Assembly: GCA_015847255.1 (NCBI GenBank)
Contig: JADLZK010012337.1
Coordinates: 1,798,001-1,862,000, forward strand
Reading direction: 5' to 3'
Source: Hyparrhenia diplandra
Taxonomy: Eukaryota; Streptophyta; Magnoliopsida; Poales; Poaceae
Length of the DNA stretch: 64,000 bases
A program made the translations under genes and the position numbers. The notes below the pieces were generated by a model. It did no database searches and was not told the origin of the DNA. It saw only the letters and a list, made by a program, of their open reading frames with translations. Shown one piece after another: positions 43,441-54,477 of this stretch (positions are counted from its first letter, which is position 1; each line of letters begins with the position of its first letter).

Positions 43441-45220
43441 TGTTGATTTTGTTATAACATAATATTATTAATCAATTAACATAAAATAAGGGCTTAAGTT
43501 AGATGTCAACATAAGTCTAGGGTCTAACTAATATATTTCCACGAGTTTTGGTATTACGTGACTTTCAGGGGACTTAACAAGGATAAATGCACGAGAGAAG
43601 AATGGAGAAAGTTCGGAATATACCTCACATATGATGACAAGACTTGACCGTGAAGTAACTCAACCCAAAATGTGGACTAAAACACTCTAGAAGGTACCAG
43701 AGGACACCAGAAGAAACAGGAAGCCGAGAAGCTTACGGACCTGGCGGCGCTTGAGCCTTTAGGCCCGCCGCCGGTGGGGTCCTCTGTCGACCTCACATTT
43801 TATGTCGGGTTTACCACCGACCTTGAGGTTGTATCTACACCGTTATTGAAGGTCGGTTTGATCCAAGGGTCCATGTTCATCGCCAAGTCCTATATAAGAA
43901 GACCACGACCCGAGGGGTGAAAACCTAAGTCATTACTAATTCATACCAAGTCATTCTCATTCAACTCAAGTCCAACCAAGTCTAGACCTAAGCCCTAGTT
44001 CATCATATTAGAAGTAATTAGCTATCTTGCTAGTTCTAGAGGAAGATCAAGTTCATCTTGAGTTCTGATAGTCAAGAAGTAGCGGGAGCATCGTTCTTGA
44101 GACTTCTCTCTTGTATTCGATCTGTAAGTATTATTATTATCGAGAATACAATTGTTATGACTTTGATCTATATTATGATTATATTCTTATTGATATGTGT
44201 TTATGCATGCTATGGTTATATATTTAGTTTAGTGAGTTTGTCTTATATTTTATGCATGGAATTGTATAGCATCCACGTAGATGATCACTATGTGGGTGAT
44301 AAGCAATGTGTAAATGTGGTGTTTATACAACGTTTATACGCAATTGCACCCTACATTAGGGCCGTGTGGTAGATCAGCGGGAGTGAAACAGTCCTATTGA
44401 GTCCTTTGGAATCCACCCTCAGAATGTAGGACTAGTTGAGCTTTAATTACGGTGATGATCAAGTTTTGTCCTTGGTTGTCATTGGTAATGCTTACCATGT
44501 GTAGATGTAATGCAACCTTGCCATGATAGCTAGATGTATTGCACTAATTGTAGTATTCATTGACATATGATTAGGAGTATCTTAGGAATATTCTTTCTAT
44601 TCTTTCTATAACATGCTAATAGCTCATTATGATACTAGTGGCATATGATGATCTTAGACTTGGGTATTTATCATTTATTTAATTATCTTTTATCTTGTGA
44701 CTTATCTGTTGAGTATTGTTTTGGTGCATATGGCTACTCTGCATTATACAAGCTGTAAGTGGATCTCATAAATAAATCACAATCTAAATCATTGGATACC
44801 CTTTTCTCTCTACTTTCCATAGACTCCCTTTCCCTGTGGTAAAATATAAATACGATACCTAGATTACTCCCGGTGAAGTGCTACGATGGTATTTCTATCT
44901 GTGTGCTTGCAGATATCATGTTCATTCTTTATCAAGGCCTATCAAGAATACCATACCCGTATTTCTTTTAGCGTTATTGCTAGGGTGGCAGACTAGTGTA
45001 TAGGTAATGCTTAGAAATGAGTGGTATACCTTGAGTACATATCTGGTGAGATTAACTCCACTATGGATAATGATGCTAAGATACATCCCACTACTAACAC
45101 CGCCTAACCGGCTTTGTTGGATCATGAGATTAATTCCATATCCAAGCTAACATGATTAGATAGATATCCCATATATATTTCTTTCGCCTTCTAATTTGGA
45201 TCGTGTTAGAAATATCAACA
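43441..45220 (+). repeat. RT2 5' LTR (1780 bp)
   Basis: Same length as the 3' LTR and identical over long AT-rich runs. A TATA-like CCTATATAAGAAGACC at about 43890 is a candidate promoter, conserved in both LTRs and in RT1 (inference). Confidence 0.93.
43888..43903 (+). promoter_or_regulatory. Candidate LTR TATA box
   Basis: CCTATATAAGAAGACC occurs in both RT2 LTRs (also near 51100). The reverse complement of RT1 has the equivalent GGCCTATATAAGAAGACC. The position in the LTR upstream of the untranslated leader fits a U3/R promoter, by inference only. Confidence 0.5.
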
Positions 45221-45227
45221 AGCATTT

Positions 45228-45245
45228 TGGCGCCGTTCTTGCGGA
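45228..45245 (+). other. RT2 primer-binding site
   Basis: TGGCGCCGTTCTTGCGGA, seven bases after the LTR end, is of the tRNA-Asp-complement type frequent in Athila/Tat elements. Confidence 0.8.
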
Positions 45246-45782
45246 AGGGCGTAGTCTATCGAGTAATAGTTTTCTTGGCTTTGCTTCCAAACTTTCCTAG
45301 TTTGGAAAAGGCGTAATCAATCTTTCAAAAAAAAATTTAAATGTGTTTTTCTAACTACATAAGTTTTCCTAGTGCTACTTTCCAAACTTTCTCTAGTTAG
45401 GAAGGGTATTAGCCAAAACTTAGATAGTGTTACTCCTAATAAGTTGGTATTGTTTCTAACTTTCCTAGTTAGAAGGGTGCTAGCCAAAAATCCTATAAAC
45501 ACATCATATATGGAAATAAAGAGATCACTTGCATCACATAATGCATTGAGAACCCATTATCACATACTCAAACAGGTTCAACCCTGTTTTCTATTTGTTT
45601 TGATTTTATGCGGGGAAATTGTATGAATTGGAACCGTCGAGAAAATTTTGTTGAAGATCTGAAAAACTAATCGGATAGGCCGGGAGAAAAACTCGGACAA
45701 ACTCCGGCACCTACATCATCATCATCATCATCTTTCGAGGCGTTGATCAAGTCGGTGAAGCTTATCACCTGAATTTGAAGCT
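45246..45782 (+). other. RT2 untranslated leader
   Basis: Three related phrases built on ACTTTCCTAGTT...AGGGTGTTAGCCAAAA recur near 45285, 45395 and 45470. Otherwise non-coding, with an ATC trinucleotide run at 45715-45735. Confidence 0.55.
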
Positions 45783-46520
45783 ATGGCAACTAAGACGCCG
45801 TGAGTTCTCGGCTCCTACCACGGACAACATTTTCAGCGGTCGAAGGTAGAGGTTGGAGACAATGGCTTTGAGCTTAAGCCGGGGCTCATAAACATGGTGC
45901 AAGCTAGCCAATTACGTGGAAAGGCACATGAAGATGGTAGTGCTCATCTCCAACACTTTACGGAGATTTGCGGCACATTCACTATGAAGGACATATCGAG
46001 CGCAATCTTGCTTCATCTCTTTCCATTCTCATTATTGGGAAAGGCCAAGCAATGGTTCTATGCTACTAAGGAAAAAGAATACAACTTGGGATTTATGTTC
46101 CACAGCCTTTCTTGCTAAGTTCTTTCCTATAGGCAAGGCGAATGCCTTAAGAGGGAAGATATCAAATTTTCAACGGCGGCATGATGAATCTGTCGAAGGC
46201 GTGGGGCGTTTCCAAGAATACATTTTCAGAATGTCCACGCCATGGGATGGAGAAGTGGTCGTTGATGCAAACTTTCTATCATGGGCTTGTTCGATTGCTC
46301 GTGAAACTATGGATCTTTGCGGTGGTGGTGCTTTCTTATCACTTACACTATCAAATGCTCTGAGCTTATGGAGAAGATGGCTTCCAACCAAGGTTGGAGT
46401 GAAAAGCGTCAACCCGCAAGAGAGGAATGCACCGGCTAAAAAGAAGTAGATATGCTATCTGCTAAAATGGACTTAATTATGAAGAGGTTTGAGGATAGAG
46501 ATCCTCAACTCAAAGGCGAT
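45783..46520 (+). pseudogene. RT2 gag (Retrotrans_gag, Athila type)
   Basis: From ATG at 45783 the translation, across frame changes, gives EFSAPTTDNIFSG, GDNGFELKPGLINMVQASQL, HLQHFTEICGTFTMKDIS, LHLFPFSLLGKAKQWFY, AFLAKFFPIGKANALRGKI, CPRHGMEKWSLMQTFYHGL and an ARETMD-AAGGAFLS-like block. This is the PF03732 pattern of Athila-type gag (ELKP-LI-M-Q, RLFPFSL-DKA--WL, F-A-FFP--K...L-). At least four frameshifts interrupt it. Gag would form the particle shell around element RNA. Confidence 0.83.
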
Positions 46521-46539
46521 CATGCAAATCCAAGATTCA

Positions 46540-46600
46540 TGCATGACATGTGAAGAATGTGGAAACACAGGCCACACTAGCGAGGAATTGCCCGGAGATT
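46540..46600 (+). pseudogene. RT2 gag zinc knuckle
   Basis: TCEECGNTGHTSEELPG gives C-x2-C-x4-H but the last Cys of the CCHC motif is Leu. It follows the gag core at the expected place. Confidence 0.65.
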
Positions 46601-47069
46601 GTGGAGGACATTAATTTCATCAATAACAACAACAACAACTACCGTCCTCAACGAGAATCAAGGTCGGAACCAACAGAGGCCCAATTACCAAGGAAACTAC
46701 CAAGGTAATAGCCAAGGTAACAATTTTAATACTTATCAACCTTCTTTGAGAGACCTTGTTATTAACCAAGGAAAAACTATGGAGAATCTGTCTAGAAAAA
46801 TAGCAACTAATGATAAAGCTCTTAAACTTATTAATACTCGTTTAGAAAGCTTTTTCTTCAGCTATTAAAAATCAACACGTTTTAATAAAATGATAGAATC
46901 TCAGATTTCGCCGGCTTTTACGTTCCACTAACCACACGGGTAAGATTCGGGACAGCCGAAAAGAATTAGAAACCGCAAATCTTGTTTATATTTATAATGC
47001 GGTAACTACTATAGAGAGACCTCGGGGAAGGCTCTTTGGTTGGATGACTCGATGCCACCTAAGAAGGAA

Positions 47070-47320
47070 GATCCAGGAAGGCCAGTCATTACAATCCGGA
47101 TAGGACAACACACCTTCGATAATGCTCTCGTGACTTCGGCTCAAGCGTGAATATAATGCCTAAGGTAATTTATGAAAAGATTTATAGTGAACCACTATGG
47201 AAAACAAATATGTGCTTGTAGCTAGCGGTCGAGTCATTCTTTATCCCGGGGATCCTTGAAGATGTGTGTGTGGGAATGGGGAGGCTCTTACGTGCCGGCC
47301 AGACTTCGCGGTCGTAGATC
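47070..47320 (+). pseudogene. RT2 protease-like domain 1
   Basis: Reading across small indels: RPVITIRIGQHTFDNAL, DFGSSVNIMPKVIYEKIY (catalytic region at 47132-47170), then LYPGGILEDV-like and YVPADFAVVDL-like segments. This matches the Athila-type retropepsin plan 'ALCDLGASINLMP...LQLADRS..YP.GI.EDV.V.V....P.DFVV.DM'. The frame is broken several times, and the C-terminal LGRPFL block is not readable. Confidence 0.65.
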
Positions 47321-47586
47321 TTTGGAAGAAATGAAAGATCAACAATCATACTCGGCCGACCATTCTTATGCTCGGCTAAAGCTATCATCTACGCAGACGG
47401 TCGCGAAGATTTGTTTCAATATTAACGGAAAAAAGGAGAAGTTCAACTTCAAGAATAAGGTACACACCTCTCTTACTCAACCCCAACATTCCTATTCATA
47501 TTTTTTGAACCAAAGGTAGAAATCTACAACAAGAATAGAAGAAGGAATCGGAAACGAGAAACAAGAAGGCGCAGCCTACAAAGGTA

Positions 47587-48058
47587 ATGGTGGTAAATAA
47601 AATAAAATCTTATAATGATCATTTACTTCAATCTCCTATGCTTCCTAAACAAGACGATCCAGGTACTCCTACCATCGCATGGTCTATTCAATGTTTAACT
47701 TTCTATAATACATTTTGCGATACGGGATCCGGTATTAATCTAATGGCAAAAGTAACATATGAACTATTATTTGGAAAATTGCCATTGCAACCAACATTTG
47801 TGCAGCTACGGATGGCGGACCAATCTTCTGGGATTCTGAAGGAATTGCTAAAGACGTACCAGTCAAGATCATGGACCACTATGTTCTCACCGACTTTGTA
47901 GTCATGGACATGGGGAAGGAAGAAGATCCTCCAATAGTGCTTGGGAGACCGTTTCTCAACACTACACGCGCCATCATCTACATCCATACGGGAGAGATAC
48001 ATTTCCAATTCCCTCTGAAAAGGTGCGTGTGTTCTTCAATAGTTATAATGATTATATG
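47587..48058 (+). pseudogene. RT2 protease-like domain 2
   Basis: A second retropepsin: CDTGSGINLMAKVTYELLFG at 47716-47775 (DTGS active site intact), PTFVQLRMADQSSG, a 1-nt frame change, then KIMDHYVLTDFVVMDMGKEE and VLGRPFLNTTRAIIYIHTGE up to about 48000. Both N-terminal and C-terminal blocks are present. It lies about 500 bp after domain 1 on the same strand. Two such domains in one element are unusual. Confidence 0.78.
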
Positions 48059-48420
48059 AGACCCGAAAAGAGCAGGTCGGCTCGTCGCGCCAAAAGGAGG
48101 AGTGGATTAAAGATCTAGAAGAAGATAAGGTAAGTAAAGAGGTTAAATCCCTTACACCCGAATCATCCATGGAGAAAGAAGAATCAACCACTCCGGAGAA
48201 GAATCCACCAACTAAGCAAAAAGTGGAGAAAGAAAAAGACATCTCGAACATCATCGGAAGAGATAATAGAATCATCGGTGCCACCGATTGTGACAAGTGA
48301 TATACCATGGGAGTAAAGAGCGAGAACTATGAAGTCCTGTTCGGGAGGACTCTAAACCCGAATCCTCGCGAAAGGTATCCTCGCCCGAAAGGTAACTTCG
48401 GTAGTTATCCATAAAAATCC
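48059..48420 (+). pseudogene. RT2 post-protease tail
   Basis: A Lys/Glu-rich stretch (KDLEEDKVSKEVKSLTPESS, PPTKQKVEKEKD) followed by MGVKSENYEVLFGRTLNPNP. This is where RT would begin in an autonomous element, but no RT motif appears. Confidence 0.45.
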
Positions 48421-50642
48421 CGCATTGTATATTTATCTTTTCATATCATGTTTACTTTTAGTATCTTATATACGCATTTGAAAACAACAAAAATATTTTT
48501 GTCTTTTGTTTTGTGAAAACCTTAAAGCCCCATGCTAATATCCCTAAGGCTTAAACACCTCTAGGCTATTTCTTTGTGGTGGCATAAAAAATAATAATAA
48601 AATAAAATAAAGATGCATAAGTACTTTATCTTTTCTTGCATATATAAAAATAAAAATCCAAAAATATTTATCCCGGGCAATTTAAGGTAAAGTGGTTAAC
48701 CCCTAATGTTTAATCAAGTTCCACTAGCTTTGTTGTCTATTTGAAATTCAGCGAAGAAGAGAGACATGTTAGGCACCATCCTTGTCGCCAACTACCTCAA
48801 CCTCTACATCAAGGACCACACTTCAATCCGGCTTGGGGGAGTGCACCCTGATTATCCCGATAAGTATCTATCTATACTATAGTATTAATAATATTAGTTA
48901 AATATTTAGTTTGCTATAGAGTTTATTAAGAGTCTAGTTTGAGTCTAGTTGTTTTAAAAGAGTCTTTATTTAGAGTGTGAATAAAAGGATCAAGAGAGAA
49001 TGAACACCGGTTTAATTTGCTCAACTAAAATGAACCCCAAAATCTGCCAACATGGAGATGATGAATAGTTGCTCCGTTGTTATACTTTTCTAGTACCTAG
49101 CTTTCAAGCTTAATTTCTCTTGAGCTCCATTTGCAAAATTACTTTGACTTGAGATTTACTCTAAACCTGAATATCTATGGGTTGCAAATGCTTGCTCTAA
49201 AGTCTAGGTAATTGACGGATATGATATATGATAGTCTGAGCTGCTATTTGATCATACTCCTAGTGACACTAGATTTCTGGAGATTTATATTTTCAAAATT
49301 GAAAATGCACATGATAAGTTCCTGTGTGACAAGAGTGTGAACCTCCTACCATAGCCATATATACATGTTCCCTAGATTAGGAAAACCCTTTGAGATCTAT
49401 ATAGGTTGCTTGCTTTGCATTGAGTTTGTTCAATCTTTGTCGACCCTTAGAAACTTGTCATGCCGATCATGTACATTCCACCTGATTCCACCTCACTACA
49501 CTCCACTCCACTCGACTCCATTCACTTATATGCTATTTCCACCCTGGAAGTACGCATCCACCGCATATACACTCATACATATACACTACCATATACATCC
49601 ATTCACTCTAGCCACCAAAAATGTTCAACTCATATCCGTGAGAGAGCAACCAAAAATATTCCCTATACCCATCCACTCATTCATTTCTAGCCAATATCTT
49701 ACAGAAGCTCCATTACATTTGTTTATCTCTCAAAAGTTATTGCGAAAGAGATTTGGGTTGTAGATTAAAAAAAAAAAAGGGAGATGAAAAATGGACAAGT
49801 GTCCTCTGGGCGAGTAGAGCCTACCTCCCTAAGAAAAAGAAAGAATAAAGGAGAGTTAAAAAATAGACAAGTGTCCGCTGAAAACAATGGGTACTTAGAT
49901 GCTCGCCTCTCCATAAAAAGAAAGAAAAGATACGACCCAAGTTCTCATAAAGTTTCCAAATTCTAAAAGAGAGAAGATTCCTCAAGGAGTACAAGTAAGA
50001 TTTTCTCTCATTCATTCCATACATTCTACTATTTTTCCTACCACTATAGTCTATCCACCATACACATGCACCACTTGATCAAGTGTGGCTTGTAACTTTG
50101 GATCCATTGCTTGAATTTACAATATATGCTTAGTAAGTAAATTTAGTTTTCTCCTACCTATGAGCTCGGATATATAAGCCTTAGATATAGGGTGAGAGAG
50201 AAGAAGGCATAGTGTGCTCTTTGCCTTAGCCAAAAATTCTACATATTATGAGAGAAAGGCAACACTATCTTATTGCCTTAGAGAGGATCCACAAATACCA
50301 CAAATGAGAGATTAGAGAGAGTCATCTTTGGAGTTTTATTTGAAAATCGGCTTAAAAACTCGGAAGGGACAGTTGATCAAAAGAGTTTGAGATCTGATGC
50401 TTTCGACTTGACTGCTCTATCTTTCAATTACCCAAGATTGAAGAAAAAGTTATAAGCCCCAAAAGGTAAGAGGTAATATGGGTAAGTTGAAGTTTTTTGA
50501 AAAGTTTATCCTTATCGGAGAGAAATTTTGTTCGAGAGCATGTGTACTCTTAAGGTGTGATAGCGTTGCGGCAACTCTGATCCAAGTAAGAAGTTTAATA
50601 TAATATCATGTGTCTTGCTAGGGACTAGCAAGAGGTAAGTTT
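48421..50642 (+). other. RT2 3' non-coding region shared with RT1
   Basis: About 2 kb related (in reverse complement) to RT1 28510-30500. No gene. A tandem run of CTCCACTCCACTC-like phrases occurs at about 49490-49520. Confidence 0.75.
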
Positions 50643-50651
50643 AGGGGAGCT
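50643..50651 (+). other. RT2 polypurine tract
   Basis: AGGGGAGCT immediately precedes the 3' LTR. Confidence 0.75.
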
Positions 50652-52431
50652 TGTTGACACCTATTATAACATAATATTATTAATCAATTAACATGAAATA
50701 AGGGCTTAAGTTAGATGTCAACATAAGTCTAGGGGTCTAACTAATATATTTCCACGAAGTTTTTGTATTACGTGACTTTCTAGGGACTTAACAGAGATAA
50801 ATGCAGAGAAGAATGGAGAAAGTTAGGAATATACCTCACATATGATGACAAGACTTGACCATGAAGTAACTCAACCCAAAATGTAGACTAAAACACTCTA
50901 GAAGGTACCAAAGGACACGGAAGAAACAGGAAGCCGAGAAGCTTCGGACCTGGCGGCCTTGAGCCTTTTTAGGGCCGGCCGCCAGTGGGGTCCTCTGTCG
51001 ACCTCACATTTTTATGTCGGTTTACCACCGACCTTGAGGTTGTATCTACACCGTTATTGAAGGTCGGTTTGATCTAAGGGTCCATGTTCATCGCCAAGTC
51101 CTATATAAGAAGACCACTGACCCCTGGGGTGAAACCCTAAGTCATTACTAATTCATACCAAGTCATTCTCATTCAACTCAAGTCCAACCAAGTCTAGACC
51201 TAAGCCCTAGTTCATCATATTAGAAGTAATTAGCTATCTTGCTAGTTCTAGAGGAAGATCAAGTTCATCTTGAGTTCGATAGTCAAGAAGTAGCAGGAGC
51301 ATCGTTCTTGAGACTTCTCTCTTGTATTCGACTGTAAGTATTATTATTATCAGAATACAATTGTTATGACTTTGATCTATATTATGATTATATTCTTATT
51401 GATATGTGTTTATGCATGCTATGGTTATATATTTAGTTTAGTGAGTTTGTCTTATATTTTATGCATGGAATTGTATAGCATCCACGTAGATGATCACTAT
51501 GTGGGTGATAAGCAATGTGTAAATGTGGTGTTTATACAACGTTTATCTGTAATTGCACCCTACATTCGGGCCGTGTGGTAGATCATGGGAGTGATGACAG
51601 TCCCTATTGAGTCCTTTGGAATCCACCCTCCGAATGTAGGACTAGTTGAGCTTTTAATTACGGTGATGATCAAGTTTTGTCCTTGGTTGTCATTGGTAAT
51701 GCTTACCATGTGTAGATGTAATGCAACCTTGCCATGATAGCTAGATGTATTGCACTAATTGTAGTATTCATTGACATATGATTAGGGTATCTTAGGAATA
51801 TTCTTTCTATTCTTTCTATAACATGCTAATAGCTCGTATGATACTAGTGGCATATGATGATCTTAGACTTGGGTATTTATCATTTATTTAATTATCTTTA
51901 TCTTGTGACTTATCCTGTTGAGTATTGTTTGGTGCATATGGCTACTCTGCATTATACAACTGTAAGTGGATCTCATAAATAAATCACAATCTAAATCATT
52001 AGATACCCTTTTCTCTCTACTTTCCATAGACTCCCTTTCCCTGTGGTAAAAATATAAATACGATACCCGGATTACTCCTCGGTGAAGTGCTACGATGGTA
52101 TTTCTATCCGCGGCGCTTGCGGATATCATGTTCATTCTTTATCAAGGCCTATCAAGAATACCATACCCGCATTTCTTTGAGCGTTATTGCTAGGGTGATG
52201 GACTAGTGTATAGGTAATGCTTAGAAATGAGTGGTATACCTTGAGTACATATCTGGTGAGATTAACTCCACTATGGATAATGATGCTAAGATACATCCCA
52301 CTACTAACACCGCCTAACTTCGCTTTGTTGGATCATGAGATTAATTTCATATCCAAGCTAACAAGATTAGATGGATATCCCATATATATTTTTTCGCCTT
52401 CCTAATTTGGATCGTGTTAGAAATATCAACA
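50652..52431 (+). repeat. RT2 3' LTR (1780 bp)
   Basis: Starts TGTTGACACCTATTATAAC; the 5' copy starts TGTTGATTTTGTTATAAC. Ends GAAATATCAACA. Confidence 0.93.
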
Positions 52432-53000
52432 ATCGCATGAGTAGTCTATGGTAAAAATTTGAGAAGGTTTCATGCAAGTTTGCATCGCATCGCGTAAAAC
52501 ACGGACACATCGATATTAGAACTTCTCTGGAGATGTCACGGTTTCTCGCGATCGGGATGCAAACTTGCACGAAACCTTCTCAAATTTTTACCACAGATCA
52601 CACATGTGATATCATGACAACTTGTCAAATTTCATGATTTTTCGACTTCATTTGCATTTTATATAATTTAAAAACGATTTACCAGCAAGTGAGTCCACAT
52701 GTGATGCGCACAAGATGTTTGAATTTTGGGACGTGGACCTGGATTAGGCCTGAAGTCACACTAACAAGCAAGAATATCATTTTTCCAATCATTTAGATCC
52801 ATTATTTGAATGACTTGCAGTTCAAATTTGAGTTATGTAAAGAAATTTATATAAAAGATGAAAATTCATGAAATATAGTAAAATGCAAGTAAAAAACTCC
52901 AAAATTGAAGTAGTTACTGTAGCTTAGCTACAGAAAAAAAAAATTCAAAGTCAAAATAAAAAAAAATAATATTTTACCGAGCCGATGTGGAATTTCGGCA
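52432..53000. repeat. Centre and right arm of the CACTA-D palindrome
   Basis: GGTAAAAATTTGAGAAGGTT (52449) and its inverse AACCTTCTCAAATTTTTACC (about 52579) frame a centre near 52520. From 52600 the right arm is the inverse of 43070-43440. Confidence 0.87.
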
Positions 53001-53454
53001 AAGACTTCTTTGCCGAGAGATGACTAGCGGGCCCTCGGCAAAGGCTAGGTCCTTGCCGAGAGTTCCAAGGGGCTCTCGGCAAAGATTGTGCCACGTGGCT
53101 GCCGTCGGCAGGGATTAATTTTGTTTTCAAAAAAAAAAAAAAATATTCTTTGCGAGAGCTTGGCGTCAGCCCTCGGCAAAGAGTTAAATGTTTACCGAGG
53201 GTTGGACGGCCGGCCCTCGGCGCTACTGGCGTTACGGGCGCGTGGCTCTTCTCCGAGGGCTGCAGATTTGCCGGCGGCCCTCGGTAGAGACCCGTCTCTG
53301 CCGGCGGCTACGTTTTGCCGACGGCCCGACCCTCGGACCGTGTGGTATCCTTTGTCGAGAGCCGCGCTCGGCAAAGGCCAGCTTTGCCGAGGGCCCGATT
53401 TCAGGCGCTCGGCAAAACGCTGTACTCTCGGCAAAGGTTGATTTTGCCGTAGTG
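52975..53454. repeat. CACTA-D right subterminal repeats and terminus
   Basis: Dense CTCGGCAAAG/CTTTGCCGAG in both orientations, ending TTTTGCCGTAGTG, then TSD CCA. Confidence 0.9.
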
Positions 53455-53531
53455 CCACCTGATACTTGGGGAGGAAGGTGGCGTTATTGGAGATTCCCGG
53501 TCAGAGTATCTCTGGTGCATTGACCCTTTAG
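53455..53531 (+). pseudogene. IMPL1-like phosphatase, exon 2, 3' part
   Basis: After the TSD the frame reads LILGEEGGVIGDSRSEYLWC then IDPL, ending at a G|GTTTGC donor. The GEE motif supplies a metal-binding Glu, and WCIDPL is the start of the DPLDGT signature of inositol monophosphatases; the DGT part would be in the next exon. That exon (DGTTNFAHGYPSF in the family) is not found in the following kilobase, so the gene is incomplete even without CACTA-D. Confidence 0.87.
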
Positions 53532-54071
53532 GTTTGCTTCCTCACTCATTTCCTACTTTTGATTTCGTAACCAGTGTCTGTACTTTGTAATACTGGATGG
53601 ATCCATTAGTTTTCCAGACAATTTCTTAATTTATTGCAGCAAACCTGTGAACATGAACAGTTTAGTGCAAGCTTAGCATTATCTCACCAAGTTTGGCACT
53701 TTAGGAATTGTGTTATTGTGCACTCATTTGAGACAACAGCTCTTCCATGCCTCTTGGGAGTAGTGTTGCAACAATCCACAAGCAACATTTCCTTTCCTTA
53801 CTAAAATGAGAATTCTGTTCAATGCCAACAAGATAACAAATTGTGTTGAAGTCAGTAGGCTTTGTTTGGCGTATATTCAGTTCCAGGCTTCTTGGTTGAA
53901 GCTAGCACAGGTTTGTCAGGAGTATTCATGTACTCCATATGGGCTGGCCTACCTGTTTTAAATCTGAACGCCTTGCACCGCTCCCATAGTTTTGTCAGAA
54001 GTATTCATGTACAGTATATAAAAAAGAAGTATTCATGTACTTCGTATGCTTTATTCAGTATTCTTGTTTGA
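53532..54071 (+). other. Intron-like DNA downstream of the phosphatase exon
   Basis: T-rich. A phrase AGTATTCATGTACT recurs three times (53921, 54000, 54025), a local duplication. No phosphatase exon is seen. Confidence 0.4.
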
Positions 54072-54077
54072 CTACAG

Positions 54078-54152
54078 GTCTCTCCAGGGGAAATCGCATA
54101 TCTGGAACCCTACCGAAGGAGCTTGGACGCATTCCCAAGTTGAAACCCATAT
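54078..54152 (+). pseudogene. Leucine-rich-repeat exon fragment
   Basis: After TACAG the plus strand reads SLQGNRISGTLPKELGRIPK and then a stop. This fits one plant LRR (L-GN-ISG-LPKELG-I--L). It is a single repeat with no kinase or further LRR nearby, so it is probably a captured or residual exon. Confidence 0.45.
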
Positions 54153-54477
54153 GAGTTGCATATGTGCGTCCATTGCAATTTGCAAGTACCTGCATCTTGC
54201 TTGAAGTAAAACTGAACGAAGATTTTGTCAAAAAAAAAAAAAAAAAAAACTGAACGAAGAAATGAGCTCAGTAACCTTATAACTAATTTGTGCAGACAGC
54301 TAGAAGGCAATCAGCGTGCGGGTTCCTGTTTTGCTAGTTCTTTTTCATGCTATGGTACACGTGGCTAATTAAAAAGCTTGACATGTTTAGAAGTCAGTCA
54401 ACTAGTTTTCTCTGCTGTTATTTGATTTCTGCTGACAGCACTGCCTAACTGCCACTCGCTTCCTCAGGGTTCGGAAA

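Larger units (their letters stand above)
43441..52431 (+). mobile_element. RT2: gag-protease LTR retrotransposon (Ty3, Athila-like), 9.0 kb
   Basis: Two LTRs, each 1780 bp (43441-45220, 50652-52431), start TGTTGA and end ATATCAACA. The primer-binding site TGGCGCCGTTCTTGCGGA (tRNA-Asp type) is at 45228-45245 and the purine tract AGGGGAGCT lies before the 3' LTR. The interior encodes gag and two protease-like segments, with no RT, RNase H or integrase recognised, so it is non-autonomous. It inserted into the palindrome of CACTA-D. A clean 5-bp TSD is not visible: the left flank reads ATCATT and the right flank ATCGC. Confidence 0.9.
38229..53454. mobile_element. CACTA-D transposon, 15.2 kb, inserted in a coding exon
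   Basis: Left end CACTACGTGAAACAGG; reverse complement of the right end CACTACGGCAAAATCAACC. Both lead into CTTTGCCGAG/CTCGGCAAAG subterminal repeats. The perfect 3-bp TSD is CCA (38226-38228 and 53455-53457). It carries a minus-strand Transposase_24-type gene (39150-41283), a large palindrome, and the nested LTR element RT2. Without RT2 it is about 6.2 kb. No TNP2 transposase is recognised, so mobility would depend on a relative elsewhere. Confidence 0.93.

Noticed and set aside
44058..44372. 104-codon frame in the RT2 LTR, repeated at 51366-51581
   Set aside because: It lies in LTR sequence; recurrence reflects the LTR pair, and the hydrophobic AT-rich translation has no known domain.
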